A stretch of 64,000 nucleotides of DNA from Hemerocallis citrina (Eukaryota > Streptophyta > Magnoliopsida > Asparagales > Asphodelaceae), in assembly GCA_017893485.1 (NCBI GenBank), contig CM030358.1, positions 249,365,073 to 249,429,072 of the forward strand, written 5' to 3'. Numbering within the stretch: the stretch's first letter is position 1; each line of letters begins with the position of its first letter. The translations under genes were made by a program, and so were the position numbers. Positions 1-9,197 of this stretch are shown in pieces. Under the pieces are notes generated by a model. That model made no database searches and was not told where the DNA came from. It was given only the letters and a program-made list of their open reading frames with translations.

Positions 1-659
1 AAGGTTGTGGGACATGGAGGTCAATGTTATTGCCATTGTAATAAGAATCTTTTGACTTTGCTGATCATTTTCTTAAATTTTATTGCCTCTTCTTTCCTGT
101 TTTTTACAGTATCTTTTACCAATCACGTTTGTAAGAATCTTTTGACTTGTTGATCAATCTTTGTTCTCTTTTTCTTTCTTTTGTTTAGTCTGTTTTTGCC
201 CCAGTGTTCTTGATTTCATAATCTTGTTTCTACGGTCATGTCTATTCTTACTCCAATCCTTGTCCCTAGCAAACAGCAATGAACAATAACAGCATCTGCA
301 GTCATCTTGAGTTAATTTTTGGGTATTTGACAAATAAAAATGAGAAAAATGAGTTCGTGTTCTAGTCGTCAAAAGCCAAAATTTGGCTTTGAGAATTTTT
401 TTAAAAAAATTATATATATATAGTGCTCACTCCAATCCTTGTCCCTATCCATTGAAGTGTTACAAAATTGTATGGCTGAAAATCATCGTTTTTATAGTCA
501 CATGATGGATGGGTAAATGAATTTCAAATGATTTGATTTTACATATTTAGACTAATTTAGTTGTGTAGATCAATGTGAACGGTTCGGATTTTCGATATGA
601 ACGCCCGAAGGCCTAGTGTTCACGCGGTGAGCACTAGAGTAGTGCTCAACCGAAGCTTT

Positions 660-703
<44 letters not shown>

Positions 704-842
704 GCATTGAAGTAAGGGACAAAAGGTAAGATTTTTTTTTTTTTTTTAAATGGTGAGTGCAGTGAGGGACAAAAGGACAAAAAAAATAATTAAAAAAAAA
801 CAAAATTTTGACAAATGGAGGGACGGCAGATGAACTACCATC
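1..842. other. Non-coding AT-rich flank
   Basis: No coding signal is visible on either strand. The stretch has two short direct duplications: AAGAATCTTTTGACT at 43-57 and 133-147, and CTCCAATCCTTGTCCCTA at 251-268 and 430-447. It also has a TA microsatellite at 663-700 and several poly-A/T runs. Reading frames here run through TA repeats and have no protein-like composition. Confidence 0.6.
663..701. repeat. TA dinucleotide microsatellite
   Basis: About nineteen uninterrupted TA units follow GCTTTCCC and end at AATGCATTG. Similar TA tracts at 15587-15659, 16297-16346 and 32053-32108 mark other transposon boundaries in this window. Confidence 0.95.
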
Positions 843-1186
843 CCAACCATTTGTCTTATTCAAATTGTGAAGGGACGGTAAATTGTCTACCGTCCTTCAT
901 TTTTTTTTTTTTTTGAAATTTAATTCATCGGACGGGGAATAATCCCTCATCTGATGAGTGCGCATGGAAAAAAAACTCTCCGAAGGAAAATCATCTTCCG
1001 TCCGATCTGTCCGACGAAAAATCATCTTCCATCAGCTATATTTTGACAATTGCCATTTCAACTGCCAAATATAGCCGGCTACTGTAGCGTCGCAACCCAA
1101 ATTTTGGGTATTTGGCCTACGACTATAGCGCCTTCTTTGCCAAAATTTGCAAAATTTGGCAAATTGGCCAACGACTACAGATGCTC
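843..1186. mobile_element. Partial Harbinger-like MITE, one end only
   Basis: The right terminus reads CGACTACAGATGCTC and is followed by TAA at 1187-1189. Internal stretches (ATCATCTTCC, AAATTTTGGG, GGCCAACGACTACAG) match the right half of the neighbouring element at 1190-1806, so this looks like a truncated relative. I see no matching left terminus, so the left limit is approximate. TIRs beginning GAGCAT with TWA target duplications are typical of PIF/Harbinger MITEs. Confidence 0.5.
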
Positions 1187-1189
1187 TAA

Positions 1190-1806
1190 GAGCATGTAGT
1201 CGTCTTGAGTCAAATTTTGGATATTTGGCATACGGAAATAGCAAAATTGGTTTTGCGCTGCAGTCGTCGATAGTAAAAAAATGGGTATTCCAAATTTTCA
1301 AAATCTGAGACGAAAGACAAAATTCCGTTTGAAGTAAAATAAAAATAAAAAATAAAAAATAAAAAAATTAATGAAATTTTGGATCGGACGGGAATTCTTT
1401 TCCCGTCCATCCAAATTTATAAAAAAAAAATTAAAAAATAAAGAGACAGCAAATCCTTTTCTGTCCTAGAAATGTGGTGACTTTTTTTTTAAAATCGGAC
1501 GGGAAATTTTTTCCCGTCCATCGACTTAATTAAAATGAATTGTGTTGGGACGGAATACTAATTTTCGTCCGATATTTTTCATAACGATAAAAAACTCTCA
1601 GACGAAATTTTTTTCTTCATCCGATGCAACAGATGATAATACATCTTCCAATTGCTATATTTCTCAAAATCCAAAATCTTCTGCCATATTTGGCAGCCTC
1701 CTGTTCACCAAGAACCTAAATTTTGGGTTTTTGGTCAACGACTGCAGTGTTTTGTTTCTCATTTTTGAAAAAAAATGGGAAAAATAGCCAATGACTACAT
1801 ATGCTC
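1190..1806. mobile_element. Harbinger-like MITE with GAGCAT terminal inverted repeats
   Basis: The left end is GAGCATGTAGTCGTC and the right end is GACTACATATGCTC, an imperfect terminal inverted repeat. The flanks are TAA (1187-1189) and TAG (1807-1809), a slightly decayed 3-bp duplication of the kind PIF/Harbinger elements make. The 617-bp body is non-coding and contains repeated motifs of the type GGACGGGAA...CCCGTCC. It belongs with the element at 34278-35111 and the end at 63519, which have the same termini. Confidence 0.65.
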
Positions 1807-1831
1807 TAGCACGTCACACCCTGCAAAACCA

Positions 1832-3088
1832 GAATTGTTTTTCAAAATGGCCCACTTTTTAAAAATATTTACCAAATTGACCCACTATCAAACTATTTAT
1901 CAAATTGACTTACTCGTTATCTAAGATAGAGAGTCTAGTTCAACTTACCTCGCTATCTCGGATAGCGAGTGTAGGTCTACATATTTCAGGTAGAAATTAT
2001 ATGTTCAAATTTCTCTAAAAAAATGAGTGCAACTACACTCGCTATCTGAGATAGCGAGGTAAGTTGAATTAGATTCACTATTTGGGATAGTGAGTGTAGT
2101 AATATACATTTAAGGTAGAATCAAAATTTCTCTGAAAAAATGAGTACAACTGCACTCGCTATTTGAGATAGCGAGTTCATTTGAGCTATTGTATACATTT
2201 CATGTTTAAAATTTCTCTAAAAAATGATGACAACTACACTCGCTATCTTAGATAGCGAACCAACAAAACTCTGGAGGGTGGGTCTAACCACATATACAAA
2301 AGTACAACCAAAGGTATAATAGATCGAAACAAAATACAAAGTAGAGGTAGCTGCGGACTGTAGATATCCAATTGTATCATGTTCCATGTGAGTATGAAGG
2401 GCGCCTACCCCTCAGTCCAGTGTCGGACCAAACTCGACCTCCTTATCATCAAATTCCTCCACCTGAAATACTCTAGCAATCCTCCTTCTTGCTCTTGTGG
2501 CAGCAGCTGTGGCTCAAAAGGAAATAAGATGCATGATATGAGTAAGGTTACCAGAAATACTATTACATGAAGCACGAAAATAGAAATTATTTCTGTCTAG
2601 CCATAACACCCAAGTAGTCGCCGCAATGGCTATGTACCAAGCATCCTTCATTTCGTGGCGAACCGAGACAAATTTGGGGCCAACCCACAAATTCTTGTAT
2701 TCGCTGGGGTAGTCACATATCCCTAAGGCCCATAATACCTCACCAAAGTTGCCTTACTCCTTTGGCAGTGAATGAAAATGTGATTCAGATTCTTTGTACG
2801 TATGTTACAGAATCCATAGTTGGGCGCTATCTGGGGTTGTCTTTTGGCAAGGTTCTCTTTCGTGAGGATTGCATTATTGAGCACTAACCAAACTCATTGT
2901 TTCCAACAGTGAGTCTGTCTTTAGATTTTTGCATATTCGCGAGATTTTTTCAAGTGTGGGAAAAAATCATAGAACCACATTCACTATTTTAAATAGAGAG
3001 GTTATTTTCAAATAACTTGCTGTTTGAAAGAGCGAGTATGTCAATTTAGTAAATAGTTTCCAAAGTGGATCATTTTGGAAAAATATTC
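1832..3088. mobile_element. MULE-like non-autonomous transposon with palindrome-rich termini
   Basis: The left end GAATTGTTTTTCAAAATGG pairs with the right end, whose complement begins GAATATTTTTCCAAAATGA. The 9-bp sequence GCAAAACCA directly flanks both sides (1823-1831 and 3089-3097). A target duplication of 9-10 bp is the Mutator/MULE signature. The termini carry about eight copies of a palindrome related to ACTCGCTATCT/AGATAGCGAGT (around 1905-1930, 1950-1972, 2036-2060, 2075-2098, 2153-2176, 2236-2258, 2980-3000, 3018-3039). The middle (about 2330-2945) is foreign sequence that includes a LINE-like coding remnant. No transposase is visible, so it would need one from elsewhere. Confidence 0.65.
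2565..2911 (-). pseudogene. LINE reverse-transcriptase zinc-binding (zf-RVT-like) fragment
   Basis: On the minus strand the region reads in pieces as VLNNAILTKENLAKR, then CNIRTKNLNHIFIHC, then AIAATTWVLWLDRNNFYF. That order (a 'll.kd.L.kR' stretch, a Cys/His pair, a 'W.lW..RN...F' ending) is that of the zinc-binding region at the C-terminus of plant L1-type LINE polyproteins. Stops and frameshifts interrupt it, and the reverse transcriptase and endonuclease regions are absent. It sits inside the MULE-like element and was probably captured. The family assignment rests on motif order alone. Confidence 0.55.
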
Positions 3089-3097
3089 GCAAAACCA

Positions 3098-3480
3098 AGT
3101 AATGCCCACACACCTTTTGTTTTGCATATAATTACTAGTCCATAGGATTATTATTTTTAATCTTTTTTTTTCCTTAAGGGTATTTTGATTTTGCAAAAAG
3201 TGAAAATTTTGGCATTTGTACGTGATTACGGAGTTTCCTTTCCGCCCTTCGGCAATTACAATCCCTTTGCTGCAAATATTGCCGCCACAGCTACATCTGT
3301 AGAAATTTTCCCGTTTCTACATATCCAAACGCGGCGCCATATGCAAAAAACAAATTGAGAAACTACTCCCGCGCTATAACATGTCCTCCAAAACAACATA
3401 TGCTATCTTTTTTGGAGTGGGAACAACAGATGATGAGCTCTTGGATTGAAGTGGAAAGCTCAAATCATAGACATCGATCT
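3098..3480. other. Unassigned spacer
   Basis: The sequence is AT-rich with a short GC-richer patch (AACGCGGCGCC near 3330). I see no coding frame, terminal repeat or promoter here. Confidence 0.4.
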
Positions 3481-4130
3481 GGTGTAGATGTGAGGCTAGT
3501 TATTTGATTGGATTTGTGGATCTAGTTGTGGTTTGCGCTGGTTGTTGGTCATTGAAAAACTTGCAAAGACTATCTGAAACAAGTCAGTTGTTGGTCAGAA
3601 TGGATCCCTGCGAGAGACCCTCCGATGAACAAGTCAGTAACCAGAAGTAAAAATCGGGTTCTGTGGGCAAAATGTTGATTGCCTGATAATTGAGGAAGTA
3701 TTGCTGTATTTATAGGCAATGAAGGGGGTAGTTTTTGAGCAGATTCAATAATTGATTTGGAAGATCCCCCAAATCAAGGGATATAATCAGTTATTATCTT
3801 CCTAATTTGGGGGATTTGATTGCCAGGCATGGTTGACTGCTCAATGTCCCTCAGTTGGGCTGCGAGTCATCGTCCTTCATGGGCTGATACATGGTAGAGG
3901 GACTGTGGGTGACCCGTGTACTGGTCCTAGGCCTGTTGCTGCTATGGGATTATTGTCTTGACTTAGGAACATCGAGATTCGTTCAAGAATCGTACGGGTC
4001 TGAGTAACTAAGTTTTTTACCCCTGTCATAGGTCCCCCACTCCAGAAGGTTAGATGTAATAGCCTTCAAGGAGTAGTTCTTTCTTGCATGGACGCTCGGA
4101 GGATAAGAAGTCAGTAATCGTTTTTCAAAA
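3481..4130 (-). mobile_element. Tat-lineage-like LTR, minus orientation
   Basis: On the minus strand a TATA box (3707-3714) is followed about 90 bp downstream by AGGGTCTCTCGCAGGGATCC (complement of 3602-3621). A GGAGGGTCTC...GGGA leader of this kind is characteristic of Tat/Retand-type Ty3 LTR transcripts. The orientation agrees with the antisense gene on the plus strand at 5812-7431: relative to the retrotransposon that gene is antisense and lies between pol and the 3' LTR. Exact LTR ends and a target duplication could not be fixed. Confidence 0.45.
3707..3714 (-). promoter_or_regulatory. TATA box of the minus-strand LTR
   Basis: The complement reads CCTATAAATACAGC, a good plant TATA context, upstream of the GGGTCTCTCG leader motif. 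Confidence 0.5.
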
Positions 4131-4400
4131 TCCTAAAGTAATTTTCCCGCCTTTTTATTAATTTTCCAAAATTGGAATTATTTCCCAGAATTTTCAATTA
4201 ATTTTCCCCAATTAATGATTATTTCCTGGATTTAAGATTGAATTTTGTAAATTAATAATTACTTTTCAGAACTTTGTAACTAATTTTCTGAATTTATAAT
4301 TATTTTTAGAACTTTTAATTAATTATTCCAAGTTTTTAATTATTTTTCAGAATTATTAATTAATTTTTTTAATTTATAACTATTTTTGGGAAATTAATTA
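4131..4400. repeat. Degenerate AT-rich tandem repeat
   Basis: A unit of about 40-45 bp of the form TTAATTTTCC-AATTTATAATTATTTTCAGAA recurs six or seven times with substitutions. It directly precedes the longer minisatellite. Confidence 0.6.
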
Positions 4401-4444
4401 AAAAATCTTATGAGGGCACAAATTTTGAGAAATCTCGTGGTCAG

Positions 4445-5400
4445 TATTAGGCGTAGCTTGTGACTGGCTTGAAGTCCATGTCGAGCGTCAAGCCTGTGTC
4501 CCTTAGCGAGACGAAGGACGAGGTAGAAAAGTTGAGATCTTTTCGCGTGTGGTTCGAAGTCCATGCCGAGCACCGAGCTTGTGTGCCTCGGCGAGACGAG
4601 GGACGAGGCATCGAGGTTGAGATCTTTTCATGTGTGGCTCAAAATCCATGCCAAGTGCCGAGCTTGTGTACCTCGGCGAGATGAAGGACGAGGCAGTGAG
4701 GTTAAGATGTTTTCGTGTGTGGCTCGAAGTCCATGTTGAGGGACGCGGCCTAGCGAAGTTGGTGATTTCTTTGCATGTGGCTCAAAATCCATGTCGAGGG
4801 ACGATGCCAAGAAAAAGTTATTGGATTTTTTGTATGTCGCTCGAAGTCCATGCGGATGGATGAGGCCTAGCAAAAGTTGGGATTTCTTTGCATGTGGCTC
4901 GAAGTCCATGCCGAGGGACAAGGCCTAGCGAAGTTACTAAATTTTTTGCGTGTGACTTGAAGTTCATACCGAGGGACGAGGCCTAGTGAAAGTTGAGTTT
5001 TTTTCACGTGTGGCTTGAACTCCATGCAGAGGAACAAGGCTGAGTGAAAGTTCATGATTTCTTCCTCTGTGGCTCAAAGTCCATGTCGTGGGATGAGGCC
5101 AAGAGAAAGTTAGTGGATTCTTTGCGTGTGGCTCAAATTCCATGCCGAGGGATGAGGCCAAGCGGAAGTTAGTAGATTTTTCGTATGTGGCTCGAAGTCC
5201 ATGCTGAGAGACAAGGCCTAGCGAAAAATTGGGATCTCTTCGCGCGTGGCTCAAAGTCCATGCCGACAATGCGACCTAGTGAAAGTTCATGATTTCTTAG
5301 CATGTGTCTCGAAGTATATGCTGAGGGATGAGGCTAAGCTAAAGTTAGTGGATTTTTTGTGTGTGGCTTGAAGTCCATGTTGAGCGACGTGGTCAGGCAA
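4445..5400. repeat. Minisatellite of about 58 bp, roughly 15 copies
   Basis: Each unit contains GTGGCTCGAAGTCCATGCC, then GAGGGACGAGGCCTAGCGAA, then AGTTxGxGATTTCTTTG. Units start near 4448, 4550, 4633, 4719, 4776, 4835, 4894, 4952, 5012, 5070, 5128, 5188, 5246, 5305 and 5363. The first few are longer (80-100 bp) and diverged; the later ones are regular at 57-60 bp. All three frames stay fairly open through the array, so long reading frames here are a repeat artefact. A related unit in the opposite orientation lies at 29450-29530 inside the other Tat element, so the repeat belongs to that family. Confidence 0.9.
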
Positions 5401-5439
5401 AGTTGGCGAGTTTTGCACAGAAGGTGAACGACTTGGGGA

Positions 5440-5610
5440 TTCTTCTTCCCATCTGAGTTGCAGAAGCACGTGAGTAGTGCATGAGTTGACTGATGTCACC
5501 ACCACTGTGGAAAGCATGTGCACAACGAGTGAGTTGGCCGATGTAATCACCACTGTAAAAGCATGTGCACAACACATGAATTGAATGACATCACCGCTGT
5601 GGAAATCAAG
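5440..5610. repeat. Short tandem repeat upstream of the antisense gene
   Basis: Three imperfect units of about 60 bp share the elements GAGTTG(A/G)C(T/C)GATGT, (A/C)TCACCACTGT and AAAGCATGTGCACAAC. They lie between the minisatellite and the TATA box at 5693. Confidence 0.6.
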
Positions 5611-5692
5611 GAGTTCTTCTCTTATCAGCCGTTTGACTGAATCATAGGGATATGATTCTTTGTGGATTTTGAGGAGTTTTTCTCTCCATGCT

Positions 5693-5699
5693 TATATAT
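5693..5699 (+). promoter_or_regulatory. TATA box for the antisense gene of the Tat element
   Basis: GCTTATATATCCTCCC is followed by a CT-rich leader (CTCTCTCTAGAACTC) and then by AATCTAG|GTAAAG, a possible splice donor in the 5' leader at about 5788. The first coding segment begins at about 5812. Together this suggests that the antisense gene has its own promoter. Confidence 0.45.
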
Positions 5700-5811
5700 C
5701 CTCCCTGACCTCCTCATTTCTCCCTTTATGTTCTCTCTCTAGAACTCTTTCAGACCACCGGCGTGTTTTCCAATAATAGAATCTAGGTAAAGTAATTTTA
5801 AATTAAGTCAA

Positions 5812-7431
5812 TGCTTAAGTCTAGCACCTCCGTCTCCACCTCTAGCCATGATGACAGTGCCTCTTCGTCCACCTCCCCCGACAGGCACCGTGCAAAATGT
5901 TTCATCCGAGTCATTTTTTTTCGGAAGAGGAATAGGAAGTGGAAGTAGTCGAAGTTTGATCCCATTATGGAGAAGAGGAAGGGTAGGAGGAAGTGGAAGA
6001 GGAAGAAGAAGCGGAGAAGAAGAAGAAGGAGAGGAGGAAAAGGAAGGACATGAAGAAGTGGAAGAGGGTGTCAAGAGGGATCCCTCAGGCGGAGTGAATC
6101 CCCAGATCATGTGACCTCTTCCTCGCCTCCTCGCCTCCTCACCCCCTCGGTTGCCGAGTAGAAAGTTGAAATTTTTTTTCTAGTCCAGCCCGAAAGCCGA
6201 ACCGATCATGCCACAAGGTGGCTTTGACATCCCATTTCACCAGGATCCTGTATCTGTAAGTATGTACCTGGACGGCCTCCATGATATGATCAAGTTTGGA
6301 ATACAACCGACTTCACCTAGCCGACAGAAAATCGAGGCTGACAGGGTAGGGAACATGCTTTTGAAGTTCGACATCCATCAGATTCGGTCATGCTATTAAA
6401 TTTCCTAAATATTCGAGCTGTTAATCCTGAACCCAGGACTCTGGCAGATGGATCATCTGGCTCCTTGGTTTTGCATGTTCCCCTTGGATGTCATTGTCTA
6501 GAGGATCCATCTACCCATGCACCCATTTGTCAAGGAGGTACTGAATTAGGCTGGGTGAGTCCAATGCAGTACAGGCCGAACTCATGAAAACATCTCATCA
6601 GCTTCATAATCCTTTGTGACGAGAAGGGGGTGCCGCTGACGTTGAAATATTTTTGAGTGTGCCTGGGCCTTAACACTACCTGGGTTTACGAGGGGCATTG
6701 CTTCTTCTCACCTCGACCCGAAAGGCACATAGTGCATGACCACCCACATTCATTTAAGGATTGGAAGTCGAACTACTTCGTTATCCGAAGCCCCGATCCT
6801 TGGGACATCCCTACGAAATGGTCATTCTACATCCCCAAGCAAAAAGCTCCGAGACCCAAGTACTTCACTGCGTAGGAGAAGGATGATATAAAAATCTTCG
6901 TCAGGGGAAGCATGAGTTAGCCGAAGGTGGCTAAGAGGCACCTTGTTAGGATTGGACAGAGCCTTGTTGACCCTTGTATGTTTTTTGTTTTCTTTTTACA
7001 TTCAACTTTTTTCCTTCGTCCTCACAACTCACTCTTTCTATTGTAGCGAAGCTCGAAGCTAAGGAAATCGAGGTGAGGAGGACAGCCTTGGCCAAGACGA
7101 AGGCAGTGGAGCAGTCGTAGGGGAAGAAGAGGCATGCTGCTTCTGCTTCCGAGTGGCCCTCCGAGGGGAAGTCCAAGAAATCGAGGGCTCTGAAAATCCC
7201 CAGCTTCCCTGACTTAGAAAAGGTAGCCCCAAGCTCGAATGCCCTCAAATTGGCCGAGTACGCAAAAGCCAGATTTTCTCATGTTCATCCCGAGGCTAAG
7301 ATTGTTCTCGGGGAGGAGAGCATGGAGCCCTGTAGGCCCGATGGCATGAAGGTGGCAGACTCAATCCTAGAGGGTCTGATTGCTATGGAGGTTGTAAAAT
7401 AACCTCACCATGCCTCATGACAGAGAATGTC
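5812..7431 (+). pseudogene. Tat-lineage antisense ORF ('putative gypsy type transposon' family), decayed
   Basis: A plus-strand gene in several exons and frames, with no intact reading frame. The Ser-rich start at about 5812 (MLKSSTSVSTSSHDDSASSS) is followed by a central part at 6200-6870 with segments such as NTTWVYEGHCFFSPR and FKDWKSNYFVIRSPDPWDIP. This W...F...K.WK..FF.V pattern is that of the 'putative gypsy type transposon' domain (PF04195). An apparent GT-AG intron at 6976-7046 joins the LVDP and KLEAKEIEV segments in frame. The later part (7047-7398) is Lys/Ala-rich and ends at a stop or donor just before the gap. In Tat-lineage elements such a gene lies antisense to gag-pol, downstream of pol, and its role is unknown. 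Stops and frameshifts at several points show decay. Confidence 0.55.
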
Positions 7432-7931
7432 NNNNNNNNNNNNNNNNNNNNNNNNNNNNNNNNNNNNNNNNNNNNNNNNNNNNNNNNNNNNNNNNNNNNN
7501 NNNNNNNNNNNNNNNNNNNNNNNNNNNNNNNNNNNNNNNNNNNNNNNNNNNNNNNNNNNNNNNNNNNNNNNNNNNNNNNNNNNNNNNNNNNNNNNNNNNN
7601 NNNNNNNNNNNNNNNNNNNNNNNNNNNNNNNNNNNNNNNNNNNNNNNNNNNNNNNNNNNNNNNNNNNNNNNNNNNNNNNNNNNNNNNNNNNNNNNNNNNN
7701 NNNNNNNNNNNNNNNNNNNNNNNNNNNNNNNNNNNNNNNNNNNNNNNNNNNNNNNNNNNNNNNNNNNNNNNNNNNNNNNNNNNNNNNNNNNNNNNNNNNN
7801 NNNNNNNNNNNNNNNNNNNNNNNNNNNNNNNNNNNNNNNNNNNNNNNNNNNNNNNNNNNNNNNNNNNNNNNNNNNNNNNNNNNNNNNNNNNNNNNNNNNN
7901 NNNNNNNNNNNNNNNNNNNNNNNNNNNNNNN
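7432..7931. other. Assembly gap (500 N)
   Basis: Exactly 500 N, a conventional placeholder length. The left side is the end of the Tat antisense gene and the right side is another sequence, so a transposon junction is hidden here. Confidence 1.
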
Positions 7932-9197
7932 CAAGTTCTCATAATTGTTTCACATATGCATCACATCAAGAAATGGTCACTCCTAGGTTAATTCATGTCA
8001 TATGTGTCATGAGGTAACTATGGTCAAAACACTATAGAGACGATACTCATCAAGATAACACACACACGACTTGTCTCTAGAACCCAACTACACTACAAGC
8101 GGAATTTATGACTTGTATCATACAAAGAAAGTTGAATACAAGTTACTTGCCTTAACCGAAGACGAAAACGAACACCAAGAATAACGGACACGGATTCCCG
8201 AGCAACGAACACCACGAACCACGAACGAAAACCACGAACAAAATCTACGAACAACGACGGACAAAACCACGAATCAATGAGCGAGCACGAACCCAAAACA
8301 CAAGCTGAACACACACACCACCTCGACGAACACCACGACACACACTAGAGAGAGCACGAGGGGCGACGGTGGCTGGCTGTCGCAGCGGCTGGTTGCTGTG
8401 ACGGCTGGCTGCTGCTGCGACGGCTGGCTACTGCGACGGCTGCTGCTATTGTGGCGGCTGGCCGAACAGAGACAGCGAGAGAGACGGGGAGAGAGGCCAC
8501 AGGCGGCTCAGGGTGCACACGAGAACGGGAGGGAGCGAATGGAAGTAAGCAGCGGCTAGGGAGCGAAATTGGAAGGTCGGCTGCATGGGTGCAAGGGAGT
8601 ATATATATATAGATTGAATTAGGGTTAGGGTTGTGGAAGGGGAAGGCGGCACATAGTGGGAATGGGTCGGGTTGAAGCTACAGTGGGTTTCGGTTAGGAG
8701 TTAAGAAAGGTAGTACTTGGGGGGGGGGGGATGATTTAATAAACTGATAGTTTTAAGTAATTAGGATGATAATGGGTAGGTTAGGTATAACACAGAGCAT
8801 AATTATTGGGTAATTAACGGGTAAAGGGGGTATTAGAGTAGGCTGAAAAAAATACTGATGGTTATATGGTTTTGGTGTTTTTAGTGAATAGGATTAATAA
8901 CAGGCATTGGTTCACAAATGGGTTTTAGGGGTCAAAGAATAGGACATGAAAATACAAAAAAATAAATAAATATAGGAAACCAGAAATAATGGCCCAAACA
9001 AATGGAATGAAACAAAGACAGACAACAAATCAAGAACTCTAATAAAGAGAAGACAAAATAAAAAAATGAAAATATAATGAAACAAAAATCCAATATACGA
9101 TCCAAGAGAAATACAAGAGGAATACAAAGAGAGAAAATATCCCAAAACGAAAAAAAAAATACACTCAAAATACACAAAATGAAAAACAGGGGTTACA
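7932..9197 (-). mobile_element. Chromovirus-type LTR, minus orientation, left end in the gap
   Basis: At its right edge the minus strand starts TGTAACCCCTGTTTTTC, a TGTAAC start like those of the other chromovirus LTRs here. A minus-strand TATA tract (8600-8611) precedes a C/T-rich leader (about 8590 down to 8340) with CAGCCGCC/CAGCCAGCC repeats. The right edge abuts chromovirus pol sequence exactly at 9198 (homology to pol resumes with the codons before NKYPIPRID), so this LTR appears to be inserted in that pol gene. The left end and the second target duplication would be in or beyond the N gap. A poly-G run at 8719-8730 and a GC-rich CGGCTGGCTG repeat (8370-8465) are internal. Confidence 0.5.
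8600..8611 (-). promoter_or_regulatory. TATA box of the minus-strand LTR
   Basis: The complement reads CTATATATATATACTCCC, followed by a pyrimidine-rich leader. Telomere-box-like CCCTAACCCTAA lies just upstream of it on the minus strand. Confidence 0.45.

Noticed and set aside
4445..5400. CRISPR-like array of regularly spaced repeats
   Set aside because: The whole 58-bp unit is repeated, with no unique spacers, and the context is a plant retrotransposon. It is a minisatellite.
4628..5577. Several minus-strand frames with HGLRATYEKS-like repeats
   Set aside because: They are translations of the minisatellite; the periodic peptide is an artefact of the 58-bp unit.
5848..6114. Arg/Gly/Glu-rich 88-codon frame starting MMTVPLRPPPP
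   Set aside because: Overlaps the Ser-rich start of the Tat antisense gene in another frame; AGGAAGAAG-type low complexity keeps it open.
7383..8017. Open frames running across the first N gap
   Set aside because: They consist almost entirely of unknown bases and exist only because N runs contain no stops.
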